Assembly: GCA_037445245.1 (NCBI GenBank)
Contig: JBBIKU010000046.1
Coordinates: forward strand, 1 to 15,023
Direction of reading: 5' to 3'
Origin: JBBIKU01 sp037445245
GTDB taxonomy: Bacteria; Chloroflexota; Anaerolineae; Anaerolineales; Anaerolineaceae
DNA: 15,023 nt
Part shown: positions 14,979 to 15,023 of the stretch, one piece after another
How positions within the stretch are numbered: position 1 is the stretch's first letter
Layout of the letters: every line of letters begins with the position of its first letter
The notes under the pieces: model-generated
Database searches by the model: none
Seen by the model: only the letters and a program-made list of their open reading frames with translations
Told to the model about the DNA's origin: nothing
Made by a program: the position numbers and the translations under genes

Positions 14979-15023
14979 GATTTGTTGCTGCCCTGAAAAA
15001 CCGACCTGGCATCTACTCCGGCT

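Overview
The window is one dense gene cluster for building or decorating a lipid-linked surface glycan. It holds nine protein-coding genes. Eight lie on the + strand in a near-continuous run (1 to 13871), and a convergent ninth lies on the - strand (13895 to 14899). Base composition is moderately GC-rich, and Shine-Dalgarno sequences are weak at several junctions. One start may be nearly leaderless. The WecA-like protein carries NFVDSMDGLAVG and DHTYHRL variants. Together these recall Chloroflexota, possibly Anaerolineae. That placement is an inference from remembered family resemblance, not from a marker gene. No rRNA, tRNA, CRISPR, transposase, integrase or phage gene is visible.

Layout. 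Positions 1-1115 encode a GT4 glycosyltransferase resembling PglA/CapM, missing only the first base of its start codon. Positions 1128-2180 encode a WecA/MraY-type polyprenyl-phosphate sugar-1-phosphate transferase interrupted by an 18-N assembly gap. Positions 2199-4877 and 4929-7559 are tandem paralogues: giant polytopic membrane proteins of about 880 residues that look like GT-C glycosyltransferases. Each has an extra N-terminal membrane module, an acidic loop and a cysteine-containing C-terminal soluble domain. Positions 7583-9124 encode a third GT-C/polymerase-like membrane protein. Positions 9131-11005 encode a more classical GT39-like GT-C enzyme. Positions 11002-11985 encode a polyprenyl-phosphate sugar synthase of the DPM1/GtrB/ArnC type (GT2) with two C-terminal membrane helices. 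Positions 11986-13137 encode a second GT4 enzyme. Positions 13134-13871 encode a TauE/SafE-family membrane transporter joined to it by an ATGA overlap. Positions 13895-14899 (-) encode a second membrane-anchored GT2 enzyme with its own good ribosome binding site and a plausible promoter.

How the genes could work together (inference). The WecA-like enzyme loads the first sugar phosphate onto the polyprenyl carrier, and the GT4 enzymes extend it on the cytoplasmic face. One or both GT2 enzymes make polyprenyl-phosphate monosaccharides. Once flipped, these would serve as donors for the four GT-C-like membrane enzymes on the outer face. No flippase (Wzx or ABC), recognisable O-antigen ligase, chain-length regulator or sugar-nucleotide synthesis gene lies in the window, so the full pathway must extend beyond it.

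The least conventional part is the tandem pair at 2199-7559. Their shared fingerprints are listed in the findings. I recognise no named family for the complete architecture.
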